From Prorocentrum cordatum (lineage: Eukaryota > Sar > Dinophyceae > Prorocentrales > Prorocentraceae), in contig CAUYUJ010014615.1 of NCBI GenBank assembly GCA_963575745.1, positions 1,466,970 through 1,530,969 of the forward strand: a stretch of DNA of 64,000 nucleotides, given 5' to 3'. Of this stretch, positions 55,039 through 64,000 are shown in pieces (positions within the stretch are counted from its first letter, which is position 1; each line of letters begins with the position of its first letter). The position numbers and the translations under genes were made by a program. Below the pieces are notes generated by a model. That model ran no database searches. It was not told the origin of the DNA and worked only from the letters and a program-made list of their open reading frames with translations.

Positions 55039-56510
55039 TCATCTGACGCCGCAAACTTGGCTCTCTCGCCCAGGCTCAGTCTCCACAGACAGACCGCCCC
55101 CCCCCCCCCCCACCCCCACTTGCAGCCAGGACATCGTCGCGATCGTCGCCGCCGTCGTCGAAGCTGAAGTCGCCCTGGACAGACCTGGCCTGGGCCCCAC
55201 CATCACCACGGAGAAACAAATCCACTCCCTCCTCGTCCTCCAGGGGGGGGGGGAAGCGCGCGCGGGCGCTGGAGAGCGGCTCCGCCGCTGTGACCTGCGG
55301 TCGATCTCGTCCACCAACTCACTCGGCGTCGGGTCTCCCGGCCATCGGTGGCCGGAGGGCTGGAGGCGGCTGGCCCCCCCGGGCGGCTCGGATTCGCCCG
55401 CCCGGGGCCGCTTGGGTTCTGGGCCCGACCCGTCCTCGGGAGGAGTGATCTCTGGGGGTCTCCGAAAGCATAAAAGAACATCATTCGCCACACGACTCCG
55501 AATCATGTTCTCTCCCCCCTGGGAGACGGGCGGCGCGGGCAAAGGAGGAGGAGGGGGGGGGGCGGGAGACTCCCCGACTGCCCGAGGCACTGACTTCGTC
55601 CTCGCGCCTCCGAAGGTCGGCGAGAAGGCTCTATCTCCGACGGTCGGCGAGAAGGTTCGCCGGGAGATGACGAACTGCTCGCGGACCCCTCCGGAGCCCC
55701 CGTTCGAATCGAGCCCGGCTGGGCCGACGCAGAGTCGCTGTCGCCCCCGGGGCGGGCCCCCGGAGGTCCCGCGGGAGGAGCCAGGCCCGGCGGAGGGCCC
55801 GCCACAGAAACGGGGGAACCCTTTTGCGGGGCCTCCTGAGGCTCGACCTCGGCTTGGCAAATCCGGGGAGCCGTGTCAGGACGATCGCAGATAGCGCCAT
55901 CCCATGCTTCCTCTGCTGGGGGAGGTCCTTCTCTCTGGACGTCGACGGCGGCCCCGCGTCGGGCCTGGGACTGACGGACCAGCTCCTGCCACTGAGGACT
56001 CTGAGCAAGCTGGCTGCCGCATTCCTCGTCGGGACTGGCTAAGCGGACCTGCTCGAGAAAGCATTTCCAGAGACGGGCTCTGACGGCGACCCACACCGTT
56101 CCCCCTTCGCAAAGGACAACGACCCCGGGGCCCGTCCACCCATCTCTCCGTCGTCCTAGAGCGTCGGCCCTCGAGAAAAAGTCCTCGCGAGATGACGCCA
56201 GACGCACGCCCGCCGCCGGGGACTGAAAGTCTTGGGAGCCGACAGTCGGGAGTGGGCCGCGCGACTGACCTTGTCCTGAGAGGTGGCTTCGAGGGCCAGA
56301 CGTCCGGCAGCTCCCCTAACGCGCCGAGCGCGGGCGAACTCGGCCCCTGCAGGGTCCTGCTCGGGGCGGGGCCGAACAATGTCGCGCCATCCTGGAATGG
56401 AGATGTCGTCGCTCAGAATGTCGCGAGGTAATCTGGGGTTCTCATCGAAAACTATATGTAAAAAGAAAATCCTCCGCGGTGCCAGAAACGGTTCTTGTGA
56501 GAGACTAGCT
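55039..56510 (-). pseudogene. Copia-like integrase C-terminal region and linker
   Basis: Around 56,400-56,240 one frame gives RDILSDDISIPGWRDIVRP and ARRVRGAAGRLALEATSQ, the region after the integrase core. The frame 56,207-55,503 then gives GWTGPGVVVLCEGGTVWVAV and ARLWKCFLEQVRLASPDEE, which matches the small barrel-like domain at the C-terminus of such integrases (W-GP-V, V-W, EQ-R-AS-EE). A Pro/Ser/Gly-rich linker follows to 55,039. Runs of C near 55,100 and of G near 55,555 are present. Confidence 0.5.
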
Positions 56511-56524
56511 GACTAGATCCCAGA

Positions 56525-57311
56525 TCAGTTCGTCCAGGTCCTCGAAGGAAGAAACAACTGAGGCCCCTGACCCGACCTCAGATCGAACCCTCTCTTCCAT
56601 CCATCTCCACGTCTCTCAACCCGTCCGCAACGCGCCCCCCCCCGGGGAATCCTCGTCGCAAACATAGCGTCGAAACCACCGCTGTTCAAGGCCCCGGGCA
56701 AATCCCTCACCAAACTCGGGCCCCCTATCGGACGTCAGGACATGAGGGGAACCGAACGGTCGCAACCAACAATCGGAGAAAGCTCGCCACGAATCGGCGG
56801 CTCTGGCCCTGGGAACCCAAGTGCATATCTGGAGACTCGAGCCGTGGTCCACTATGTCGAGAATGGGATAGGTGACAGTTTGCAAGTCCATATAGAAAAG
56901 ATCCACCGCCACAATGTGATTGAATCTGAACGTCCGTGGCATAGCCACCCGGCGATGGCCGCTGATCTTCAGGCGTTCAACGCACTCGTCGCATCGAAAA
57001 TTGCCCCTGGTCCAACGCACCAGATACAGAACCCCCGGCGCGAAGGGCCCGACATAACTTTCTGCTCGCGGGGTGGCCCATATTGACGTGGAGCTTGTAG
57101 ATGAGCCTCTTTCCTTCCTCCGATGGCTCGTGATCCCGAGGGAGTCCTGGCCTGGCCCTATGAAGATTCCGGGTATCTGGCTCATCTCCGCTCCCCCCGC
57201 TTTCTCCCTCGGCTTCCGCGCCCTCGCCTCGAGGCTCCACTTCCGCCTCCTCAGCAGGGAAGGCCCCCGCGAGATCGGACCATCGGGCCCTGACCTTGGT
57301 GTCGGCACCAC
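56525..57311 (-). pseudogene. Copia-like integrase, zinc-binding and DDE domains
   Basis: Integrase inserts the cDNA. The zinc-binding part has its histidines in LHVNMGHPAS (near 57,080), in one frame, and its cysteines in CDEC (near 56,990), in another, so a frame change lies near 57,030. The core gives HIVAVDLFYMDLQTV (first Asp, near 56,900), VLTSDRGPEFGEGF (second Asp, near 56,725) and, after another frame change, GRVERRGDGWKRGFD (Glu, near 56,620). The DDE set can be read only across frames, so this is a pseudogene. Confidence 0.75.
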
Positions 57312-58036
57312 TCAGTGCTCAGCGACAGCTCGGGCCACGAGCCTACAAAGCTGGAGGGGGTGACGAGCGGTCTTGGGCGTCTGGAAACTCCCCCCAAAGA
57401 AACGCGACGGTCTCCGGTGCGCAGGTGGCCTTCGAGAAGTCTGAGGAGGTGGGGGTGGTTAGTCATTATGCAGGTTGGTTTCTTGTTTAGGCCCTCGCCA
57501 ATGACTTGCAGGTCGAAGCGGCACATGTCCATCCTTAGTCTCTGAGCGCCGGGGAGGCCCACTAGTATCTCAATGAACTCAGCATTCCAAGAGCTAACGT
57601 TGGGAAGCTGCTCGAGGGCGAAATGGCGGCCTTGATCGACCTGATGGGCCGCCGCTTCGGCGCGCAGGATCAGATCTCGAATCCCAGCCGAGACCTCGCA
57701 GCGCCGCTGATCGGGATCGCGCTTATTTGTGTTGAGTCTGTTGATCGCCGAGAACACTCTCCACTCGGGGGACATCCGAATCGCGTTGGGCTCCTCGCTG
57801 CGAATTTGCCTGCAGAGGTCCTTGACGTGCCTGGGGTCCGAAGCATCCCACCCTAAAACCAAGTCCCTGCTGGGAACAGAACCCAGACCTCCTCCTCGCC
57901 CCTCCACCTCTGGGGCGATGCGGGGGGAACATATCGAGGAATGAGGTCCGCCCCTTAGACGGAGATCTAGCCACGAACGCTTCTCCGGGCACTGTGCCCG
58001 AGAGCTCGTCTGCCGCCACTTTCGCGCGAGCCCCAT
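57251..58036 (-). pseudogene. Methyltransferase-like domain of the Copia-like Pol
   Basis: A 261-codon frame with SRDLVLGWDASDPRHVKDLC, EEPNAIRMSPEWRVFSAINR, HFALEQLPNVSSWN, DMCRFDLQ and KKPTCIMTNHPHLLRLLE. In intact dinoflagellate Pol proteins, as I recall them, the corresponding stretch reads LCPPC-FS, EHP-SSW and QCRFGL, a layout like a C5-cytosine methyltransferase (PPC loop, ENV/EHP box). Here PPC is replaced by PEW, so the putative catalytic Cys is absent. The domain sits just before integrase. Its activity in any member is inference. Confidence 0.5.
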
Positions 58037-58388
58037 CGGACTCTCGTTCCCCGCTGGACCTCGCGGTCGTCGTTCAGACAGCCACCGTCAAGCCAGAAGG
58101 TCTCGAGGCTCTCGCAGGGGTCTCGCTGGGCCCCACAGCGCCCCGGATGGCGGGGCCTCAATGGCTCTTGATACCGAACTGTGGGCCTCTGGGGAGCCTT
58201 CTCGGGTGCGTGTGTGCGTGTGTGTGTGTTATTGTCCTACGGCCCCCTCGGGCGCGAGGCCTTCGCATCCGGCACAACTGGCGGACAGCCGAAGAGGACG
58301 CGAAACAGGCGGCGCGGCTAGATGGCTGGCGAGCTGTCCTTGATCAGCCCCCGGTGGCCGTCGGGCCGCGGGTGAGACGTAGTGGTGG

Positions 58389-58925
58389 TCATCGTGACTG
58401 ACGACCCTCGGGGTCCCTGCGACGGGTCCTCGTGTCCCTCCGCAGTCGGAGGCTGCTGCTGCGGGCCCTGCTGATTCGCGTCGCCACCAACGCTGCCACG
58501 CCGGTGCCAATCTGCACCAGCATCTGGGCCATCTGATTCATGCCCTGCTGGACATTGAACACCTCCCCGCGAGGCGCCTCCACCGACGCGTGGGCGGAGT
58601 CGAGCGTCTCCCCGAACTCCTCGGAGCTTCCAAGCATCCGCTGAAGGCCGTGGAGCTGCTGGTGGATGCTCGCCAGCCCCCCCCCGATCTGGGTGGGACT
58701 GTAGGCTGCGCTGGTGGCGCGGTTCACCATCTGGCCCAGGGCGGTCTGGGCGTCGTTGAGTGACTTCGCTGCTTCGGGCACCTGTTCCAGCTGCCAGCGG
58801 AGGCTTCCCAAGAGCGCGTTCAAGGAATTGATCGCGTTCAGCGCCGCGCCCCCGGGAGTGAAGCCGCCCTCCTGCTGCAGCAACTCCACCGCCCTCTCGT
58901 CTCGGACGCCAGGGCTGCAGTGCAA
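58389..58925 (-). pseudogene. Helical frame between protease and methyltransferase-like domain
   Basis: 178 codons, rich in Ala, Leu and Gln, with LNAINSLNALLGSLRWQLEQ, AQTALGQMVNRATSAAYSP and GMNQMAQMLVQIGTGVAALV. It looks like a coiled-coil or Gag-type helical protein. It may be the start of a second element's Gag nested here, or a linker of this element. No family is recognised. Confidence 0.35.
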
Positions 58926-59630
58926 GCTGCTTCGGCTGCCGACGGTGGACGGTCCTCGGCCCCTGTGCCTGGGCGCTCCTCGCCTCTCGGGACCCGGCCA
59001 GACGAGCAGTTCACCTCGTGCATCGGGGGCCGCTGCCCCACTGGTTGCCGCAGTAGCGAATCGAAGAAATGGGATGGGCGCAACCCCCTCCCGTCACTGG
59101 AGGGGGCTTCGCAGCTCTCTTCGGGGGTGGCTCGCATGCTGCATGTCCTGGAAGCGACGCCGCCGGCCCTGATGCCGAAGAGCTGCCATGGGGAGGTGGC
59201 AACCATCCCGTCGCAGTAGGCGCGCCCCCGTGCCCTGGAGGCGCGCGTGGAGGCGGCGGCAGCCCTCCCGGCGCCGTCTTGGGCTTCGGCATCGGCGGCA
59301 TGTAGGTTGGGATGCCTCCCTCGATCGGTCGTGACTGCGCTGGTGCCCCCCGCGGGCTGGGGGCCGCCGTCTCCATCCCTCCGTAGTGTCCTCGGGGATC
59401 ACGGTCCCACTGGACGAGTTGCCATCCCCCTCCGGGATCGGCTCCCACTCCTCTCCCGGGCTCTTGGCGGGTCCTTCCTCGGCGGACGCCCGCCCCTCCT
59501 GCGCCGGCTGCCTCCGATGGCAGACCGCGCAGGGGGCCCGCGGACATGGCGCGGAGCACTGTGTGGACAATCGTTAGCTCTGGGGGCTGTTCGTCTCGGC
59601 CCCCCGGCGATGCGCGGGCGATTGCTGAAG
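58926..59630 (-). other. Pro/Gly-rich frames between Copia-like domains
   Basis: Several overlapping frames with low-complexity Pro/Ala/Gly peptides. CAVCHRRQ (near 59,520) is a lone Cys pair. Nothing can be assigned. Confidence 0.4.
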
Positions 59631-59633
59631 AAG

Positions 59634-60227
59634 CTACTGCTCGAGCTGAAGTGGGCTGCGGAAGAAGAGCTGGATGCCGTCTTGACTGCTGATGCCGGTT
59701 CTCTCGACGGCCCTCGGGGCCCTGTGATGTTGGTCCTCTGCAGGGGCATCGCCTGAGCTTCTCGAGGGCATCCTGGGCCCGCGATCGACCCGTAGGTCAC
59801 CCACTGAGCTAGTGGCCCTGGGATCCTCTGGGAGATCTCCGCGAAGTTGGCGTCCAGGAGGCTCTGCGCTGCTGAGCAGCGCCGGCGGACGTCCGCCGCG
59901 AAGCTTGGAAACATCGTCGCCAAGGAAAGGATAGCGGCGTCGTGCTGAGTCGGGAACCTTGAGCGGAGCGCCCAGCTCCTGAACTATCGTCGCCATGCGG
60001 CGGCCCGAACCCAGCCGAGAGAGGGCGATTCCTCTTTCCAGTGTCTGCGAGAACATATGGTTCCGAGGCAGATCGATGACGCGCGCTAGAAAGTCTAGCA
60101 AATTCACGCCGAGGACGCGCGGGACATCATCCTCTAGAACGGTGGCCCCGACCATGCCGAGAATGCCGGCCATGCAAAAAGGAAAGAAGGATTCTGTTGA
60201 CCACTCGAGCCGGACCTCCAACTCCAT
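59634..60227 (-). pseudogene. Copia-like protease, second half, and following segment
   Basis: The frame gives FPFCMAGILGMVGATVLEDD, VPRVLGVNLLDFLARVIDLP and RNHMF, which is the second half of the retropepsin-like domain with its hydrophobic core and LP-N end. It continues without a domain to 59,634. The first half with the active site is in the preceding frame, and the change lies within the T-rich stretch around 60,180-60,192. Confidence 0.5.
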
Positions 60228-61743
60228 GGGCGGCTCGAGGGCGCTGGAAGTCCCTTGGAATTACCTCGAAACACGCCCCCTGCTGCGCCAGTGCCTGGGG
60301 CTCCCGGTTCGGCGTCTCGATGCCCACTCGGTCGTTCCCCACCCCAGGGTCGACCGGCGCCTGGCTGGGGAGAGCGGCCAAGTAGTCCCCGGTCTGCTGC
60401 ATGCTTGCCTGAGCCCGGCGCCGCGCCGACAGCTGATCGTCCGTCGCCTCCGCCGTGCTCAGGCCCTCGGCTCCGCAAAATGAGTACCTCGTGAGGTTAT
60501 GCCTCTGGTTGTTGGTCGAGCCATCCTTGTTGCTAAACTTCGGGCATTCGCGGCCCGTGTGGCCCTTTTCATGACATTGCTCGCACGTCGTGATCTTAAT
60601 GGGAACTTCGATGGACAGGCGGCCTCGGATCTGGTCTGAACCTCGGTCACGGCCCGTGCGCCCTCGGCCGCGGCCGCGCCCCCGACTGGCGCTCCCGCCG
60701 GCTCGACCATGACCGACGAAGTACTCACGATCCCGTCGGGCCGCCATCTTCATCTCCTTGTTATGTTTCCATTTCCTGTTGCTCGGCCTGCTCTCCTCAA
60801 AGGCTGCGAGAGCGTCGTCGACTTGATCCTCGTAGAAGTCAAGATCCTCCAGTTCTACGAGCAGCGCGTCTGCGCCGGCCCCCTCATCGAAGTCGTCGAT
60901 CTCCAGCGTCGCCCCACTCCAGGTCACCACCTTCGCCGAACCTACCGGAGGGAAACAAAAAGGAGAGGGGGACTGAACTGCGCCGGGAGTCGAGTCAGGC
61001 CCCTTAGCCCCCTCGACTCCTGCAAGCATGCTTGCCGCGGTCCCGCCCGGCAGCGGCCTCTCGCTGCCGGGCGCGTCCAACTGTCGCAAGGCCCATGCTA
61101 CACTGTCGTGCTCTAGTCCCCCGCGGGCCAAGGTGCGCAAATTCCGCATAAACTGCGACGAGAACTGCGATCCCTCCTCGAGCATGAGCCCCTTGAGCTT
61201 GGGAGACAGCCACATGTCGTTTCCTTCGGCCTCTGCAAACTGGGACTCTCGCCTGCCCGCGTACTGGGTGAGCGTCTCCTTCGGACCTCTGACGCCCTCG
61301 AAGAGAGCCTTGCGTCCTGACCGGCGGAGATCATCTCCCTCCCGTTCGCCCACATCTAGATCCACTCGTGCGAGCACGGCCTCTAGCCAGCCCGATCCTG
61401 CGAGTCTTCTCTGGAATGTCTTCGAAACGCATCTGCACATTCCACTCGAACAGTCGTCGGGATTTCTCTGAACGGCGCCACGTCGGAACATCGGTGTTAC
61501 GATTCCACCTCTCCACAAGTTTTCTCCCCTGTCGATAGAAATTCCATCCTGGAAACTGAGGGGGATCTGAACAATCGCCACGACCTGGATTCTCCCGTCT
61601 GCTGCTCTGCCATTGGTCCCACTAGGACCAGTCTTTCTTGGACGTGTCCCACTCGGACTTCTCCCACTCTGACTTCTCCCACTCTGACTTGTCCCACTTG
61701 GACTTGTCGGTCTGCCAATCTCTTCACACGTCTCGGTTCTCAT
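60127..61743 (-). pseudogene. Copia-like Gag with zinc knuckle and protease active site
   Basis: 538 codons. A repeated Ser/Gly/Thr start (15-base units near 61,632-61,707) is followed by a Gag-type helical region (TFQRRLAGSGWLEAVLARVD, LTQYAGRRESQFAEAEGNDM, LEEGSQFSSQFMRNLRTL), then an Arg/Gly-rich stretch and one zinc knuckle CEQCHEKGHTGREC (CX2CX4HX4C, near 60,565). Towards the end YLAALPSQAPVDPGVGND carries the protease Asp as D-P-G. After about 60,190 the frame is out of register with the rest of the protease. Gag packages the RNA and the protease matures the polyprotein. Confidence 0.7.
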
Positions 61744-61751
61744 CCGAACTG

Positions 61752-62048
61752 CTAACTGCTGCTGCTGCTGGCCGCTGTAGTGATGCCTCTGGCCCAGCTT
61801 GCCACGGCCGCTGCGGGCTGCCCTCCCGCGTTCATAGTCCTTCGGAATACGCTGGCGATCATTTCCTCGAGCTGCTGGGCTGACACTGCAAGAGGCGCTC
61901 CGGGCGCGGGCTGCCGCACCTGCGCGTCCTGGGGAATGACTGCCGCCTCAAACCCTGCGTCGTCGCTGGGAGCAGCCCCTGTTCCCTCCGTCATGCCGTT
62001 GACCGCCCCGCCTGGCCGGGTGAAGCCGGCTTGGCCTGGGGCGCGCAA
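61752..62048 (-). pseudogene. N-terminal Gag frame of the Copia-like element
   Basis: 98 codons ahead of the main Gag frame with QQLEEMIASVFRRTMNAGG and a Ser-rich end. It is in another frame and separated by a stop. It probably represents the Gag start. TTGGCTCAAG on the minus strand at 62,156-62,165 matches ten bases of the spliced leader, too short to be counted as a relic. Confidence 0.4.
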
Positions 62049-62262
62049 GCCGCGGTTGCCTGTGCCCTCAGGCGCCGGCTCCGCAGCCCATGGCCCCGGA
62101 CCGAAGCGGCTCCGCTACCAACTGTGGCAGCGGCAGCGGTGACAATCGGATTTTGGCCTTGAGCCAACACGACGACACAGAATCTGGCCCCGCTTGTAGT
62201 CGGGAGAACCTCTCCAATCCCTAATGCTAAACCTGTCGGATTAAATAGCCTCCCTGCTACAA

Positions 62263-62815
62263 TTGTCCCACCACGGTTCCACTCCCCCCACTTTCCCCAC
62301 GGTCCCCTCCCCACCACTGTCCCATTGTACCCACTACTGTCCCATTGTCCCCGCCGCTGTCCCACTGTGCTGTCCCAGCGTCCCCACTGCCCCCATCACT
62401 GTCCCACTGTCCCCATTGTCCCCACCACTTTCCCCACCGCGCTACTGTCCCACCACTGTCTTCACCACCGCCTTCACAACTGTCCCCACCACTACCGTCC
62501 CCATTACTGTCCCACTGTCCCCACCACTGTCCCGCTGTCCCCTCACCACCGCCCCCACCACCACAGTCCCCACCACTGTCCGCCCCCCCCCCCGTTTTTC
62601 CGAGGGGGGAGGGGGTTTCGAACCGGTAGTGGCCCCCCCCGGTTTTCGAGGGGGGCGGGTTCGAACAGGTAGTGACCCCCCCCCCTTTCATGATGGACTG
62701 GGGGGGGGGTTCGAACAGGTAGTGACCCCCCCCTCGGTTTTCCGAAGGGGGGGGGTCGGACCAGTAGTGACCCCCACCGGTTTTCCGCCAGCAGCTGTAG
62801 AACACGCTCTTTCAA
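62263..62815. repeat. CCCCACTGTCCC repeat plus G/C hairpin array
   Basis: 62,263-62,580 is made of CCCCACTGTCCC and CCACCACTGTCC units. 62,580-62,790 has four units of about 55-60 bases with the form GAACAGGTAGTGACCCCCCC, TTTTC-GAGGGGGG, GGGTTCGAAC, each able to fold on itself. The end is AGAACACGCTCTTTC (62,798-62,812), against AGAACGCGCTCTTTC at 30,337-30,351. Confidence 0.8.
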
Positions 62816-63640
62816 TTATCATGATTGTTTGCTCTTCTGAGAAGAGGCGCCCCCGAAATGTTGCACCCCATATCAATATTTGATAATTGGATGACCCCGA
62901 CAAGAATCGGGGACAAACAAACAAAAGTAAACAAACAACAACGTCGCGCGTCCCCCACACCCCCGTCGTCATCATTCTTGCACAACGTCGGCCCCCATAG
63001 GTTTCCACCCATTCCCAAGGACAGGTTTGTCATCCCGAATCGTTTGTTGACGGTTCAAGGGCCCGGCGAGGGCCCCCCGAGGCCCAAAACGGTCAAAGAC
63101 CTTCCGCCATTATTTTCTCACGACGCAACATGGTCGAATCTGTCCCCAGATCCCTCCTGGGGTCCAAACGCACAAATTGTCCGAACTACTTCCGGCCGCG
63201 GCGACGCGGGGGGCCCCGAAGGGCAGCCACCGTTCTCTCGACTCGCCCTCCCCTACGAATCGGAATGGGCCAGACGTAATCGGCATCGAATCGGATAGGT
63301 GGCGACATTCGAAAGCTACCTGCCCACCAACCATGAGTTCTCCTGAATCAATGGGAGGCGGGGGGCAGGGTTCGGATTTCGCCACCTTAGCGAATACGCG
63401 CAGTGCCCACCCCTGGAGCTATTCGCCCCCATCGTCGCCCCTGACTCTGCCCCGACCACCCGCGCCGCGCGGCCCCTTTGGGGAAACCAAAAGGTACCAA
63501 TACTGCTACCCCCCCAAACCTCTACCTGGGTGCGTCCTGACCAGATTCTCGAAGCGAATCTAGCGGTGGCGACGAGGGCCCCCCAGGAGCCCCAATAATG
63601 GAAAAACGAAGGAAGGATAGGGGTAGGGGTATAGTTTCCT
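62816..63640. other. No gene recognised; dispersed hairpin motif
   Basis: 63,038-63,107 is a copy of the GACGGTTCAAGGGCCC motif family with TTATTTTCTCACGACG just after it. 63,366-63,385 relates to 186-215 at the left edge. Short frames only. Confidence 0.5.
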
Positions 63641-63783
63641 CCTCAGATCCGCGAGCCCCCGAGCGTCAGAGAGGGGGGAGGACGAGGACGAGGGCGAGGA
63701 GGAGGAGGAGGAGGAGGAAAAGAAGGAGACGAGGAGGAGGAGGAAGAGGAGGAAGAGGAAGAGGAGGAGGAGGAGGAGGAGAG
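63641..63783. repeat. GAG microsatellite
   Basis: GAGGAGGAG with AGACGAG variants. It ends directly at the spliced-leader-like sequence, with GGAG supplying an AG before it. Confidence 0.85.
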
Positions 63784-63809
63784 TCCGTAGCCATTGGCAT
63801 TGGCTCAAG
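63784..63809 (+). other. Spliced-leader-like sequence with a 4-base insertion
   Basis: It reads TCCGTAGCCATT, GGCA, TTGGCTCAAG. Without GGCA this is the complete 22-base dinoflagellate spliced leader. It is not followed by a GT donor, so it is not a spliced-leader RNA gene. A relict leader on a retroposed gene is the simplest reading. Any gene it belongs to continues beyond 63,809 and off the window; no coding frame is clear there. Confidence 0.65.
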
Positions 63810-64000
63810 CCGTTGCCTGGGGCCTTTGCCTTCCCTGGGGTTGGGGCTCGAGCTGGTCAGAGAGACCCGCGCGACCCTCGATCAGTGGCCCTTCCCTGGG
63901 TGAGGGTCGTAATCTTACTCACTACACGTTTCGGCTCTGCTCAGATTCTCGGGCGCACGTTTCTTCATGGCGTGAGGAGATGATGCCTCGAGTGGACACC
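63810..64000 (+). other. Possible 5' region of an off-window transcript
   Basis: The 190 bases after the leader-like sequence show a frame without a domain. CTTCCCTGG followed by GTGAGG at about 63,899 could be a donor site, but with no exon context this remains open. Confidence 0.25.

Larger units (their letters stand above)
54747..62170 (-). mobile_element. Copia-like LTR-type retroelement, decayed and truncated
   Basis: On the minus strand the order is Gag, zinc knuckle, protease, a helical frame, a methyltransferase-like domain, integrase with C-terminal domain, and the first part of RT. Integrase before RT is the Copia (Pseudoviridae-type) order. Frames change at least at 60,185, between the domains and near 57,030 and 56,650. 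RT ends soon after its start, close to the CAT array, so RNase H and the 3' end are missing. I could not identify LTRs. Confidence 0.75.

Noticed and set aside
62150-62172. TTGGCTCAAG on the minus strand upstream of the Copia-like Gag, as a spliced-leader relic
   Set aside because: Only ten bases match and the rest of the leader is absent; a match of this length can occur by chance in 64 kb.

Overview
The window looks like nuclear DNA of a dinoflagellate. The supporting signs are: two degenerate copies of the dinoflagellate spliced-leader sequence; a host gene whose introns include GC-AG and GA-AG types next to GT-AG types, several with direct repeats at their borders; broken retroelements of the kinds found in dinoflagellates; and a very large share of microsatellites, minisatellites and hairpin repeats. 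There is no prokaryotic gene organisation. Species cannot be fixed from the sequence alone. Most long open frames here are by-products of GC-rich or simple repeats.

Region by region. 1-2,870: no gene seen. 2,874-10,548: a tyrosine-recombinase retrotransposon on the minus strand (Gag-like, RT, RNase H, recombinase), broken by several frameshifts, with flanking repeats in the split-direct-repeat order A1-ORFs-B1-A2-B2. 10,560-25,050: satellites, fold-back repeats, arrays of CCAAGA-type units, and CAT, GAT, AAC and GGGTCGC arrays. 25,300-38,900: a visibly less GC-rich stretch holding a plus-strand LINE-like relic that starts just after a tandem spliced-leader relic (zinc finger, coiled coil, RNase H-like piece, a large CCA-repeat insertion, endonuclease piece), then a GTGAATTCAC palindrome array and two ACATAAC-type satellites.

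40,161-50,563 (minus strand): the only recognisable host gene, six exons of a homoaconitase (LYS4-like, aconitase family). Their phases join without a break into 401 codons covering the middle of the enzyme, including all three expected iron-sulphur cysteines. One intron is 7.7 kb long and contains two LINE fragments and several repeat arrays. The first exon(s) and the C-terminal swivel-domain exons were not found in the window.

50,580-54,740: CA repeats, two kinds of palindromic element, and long TCCTCCGAC and CAT arrays. 54,747-62,050 (minus strand): a decayed Copia-like element with Gag, zinc knuckle, protease, a methyltransferase-like domain, integrase and the start of RT. 62,260-64,000: a simple repeat plus G/C hairpin array that shares its end sequence with the insertion at 28.9-30.4 kb, and a spliced-leader-like sequence at 63,784.
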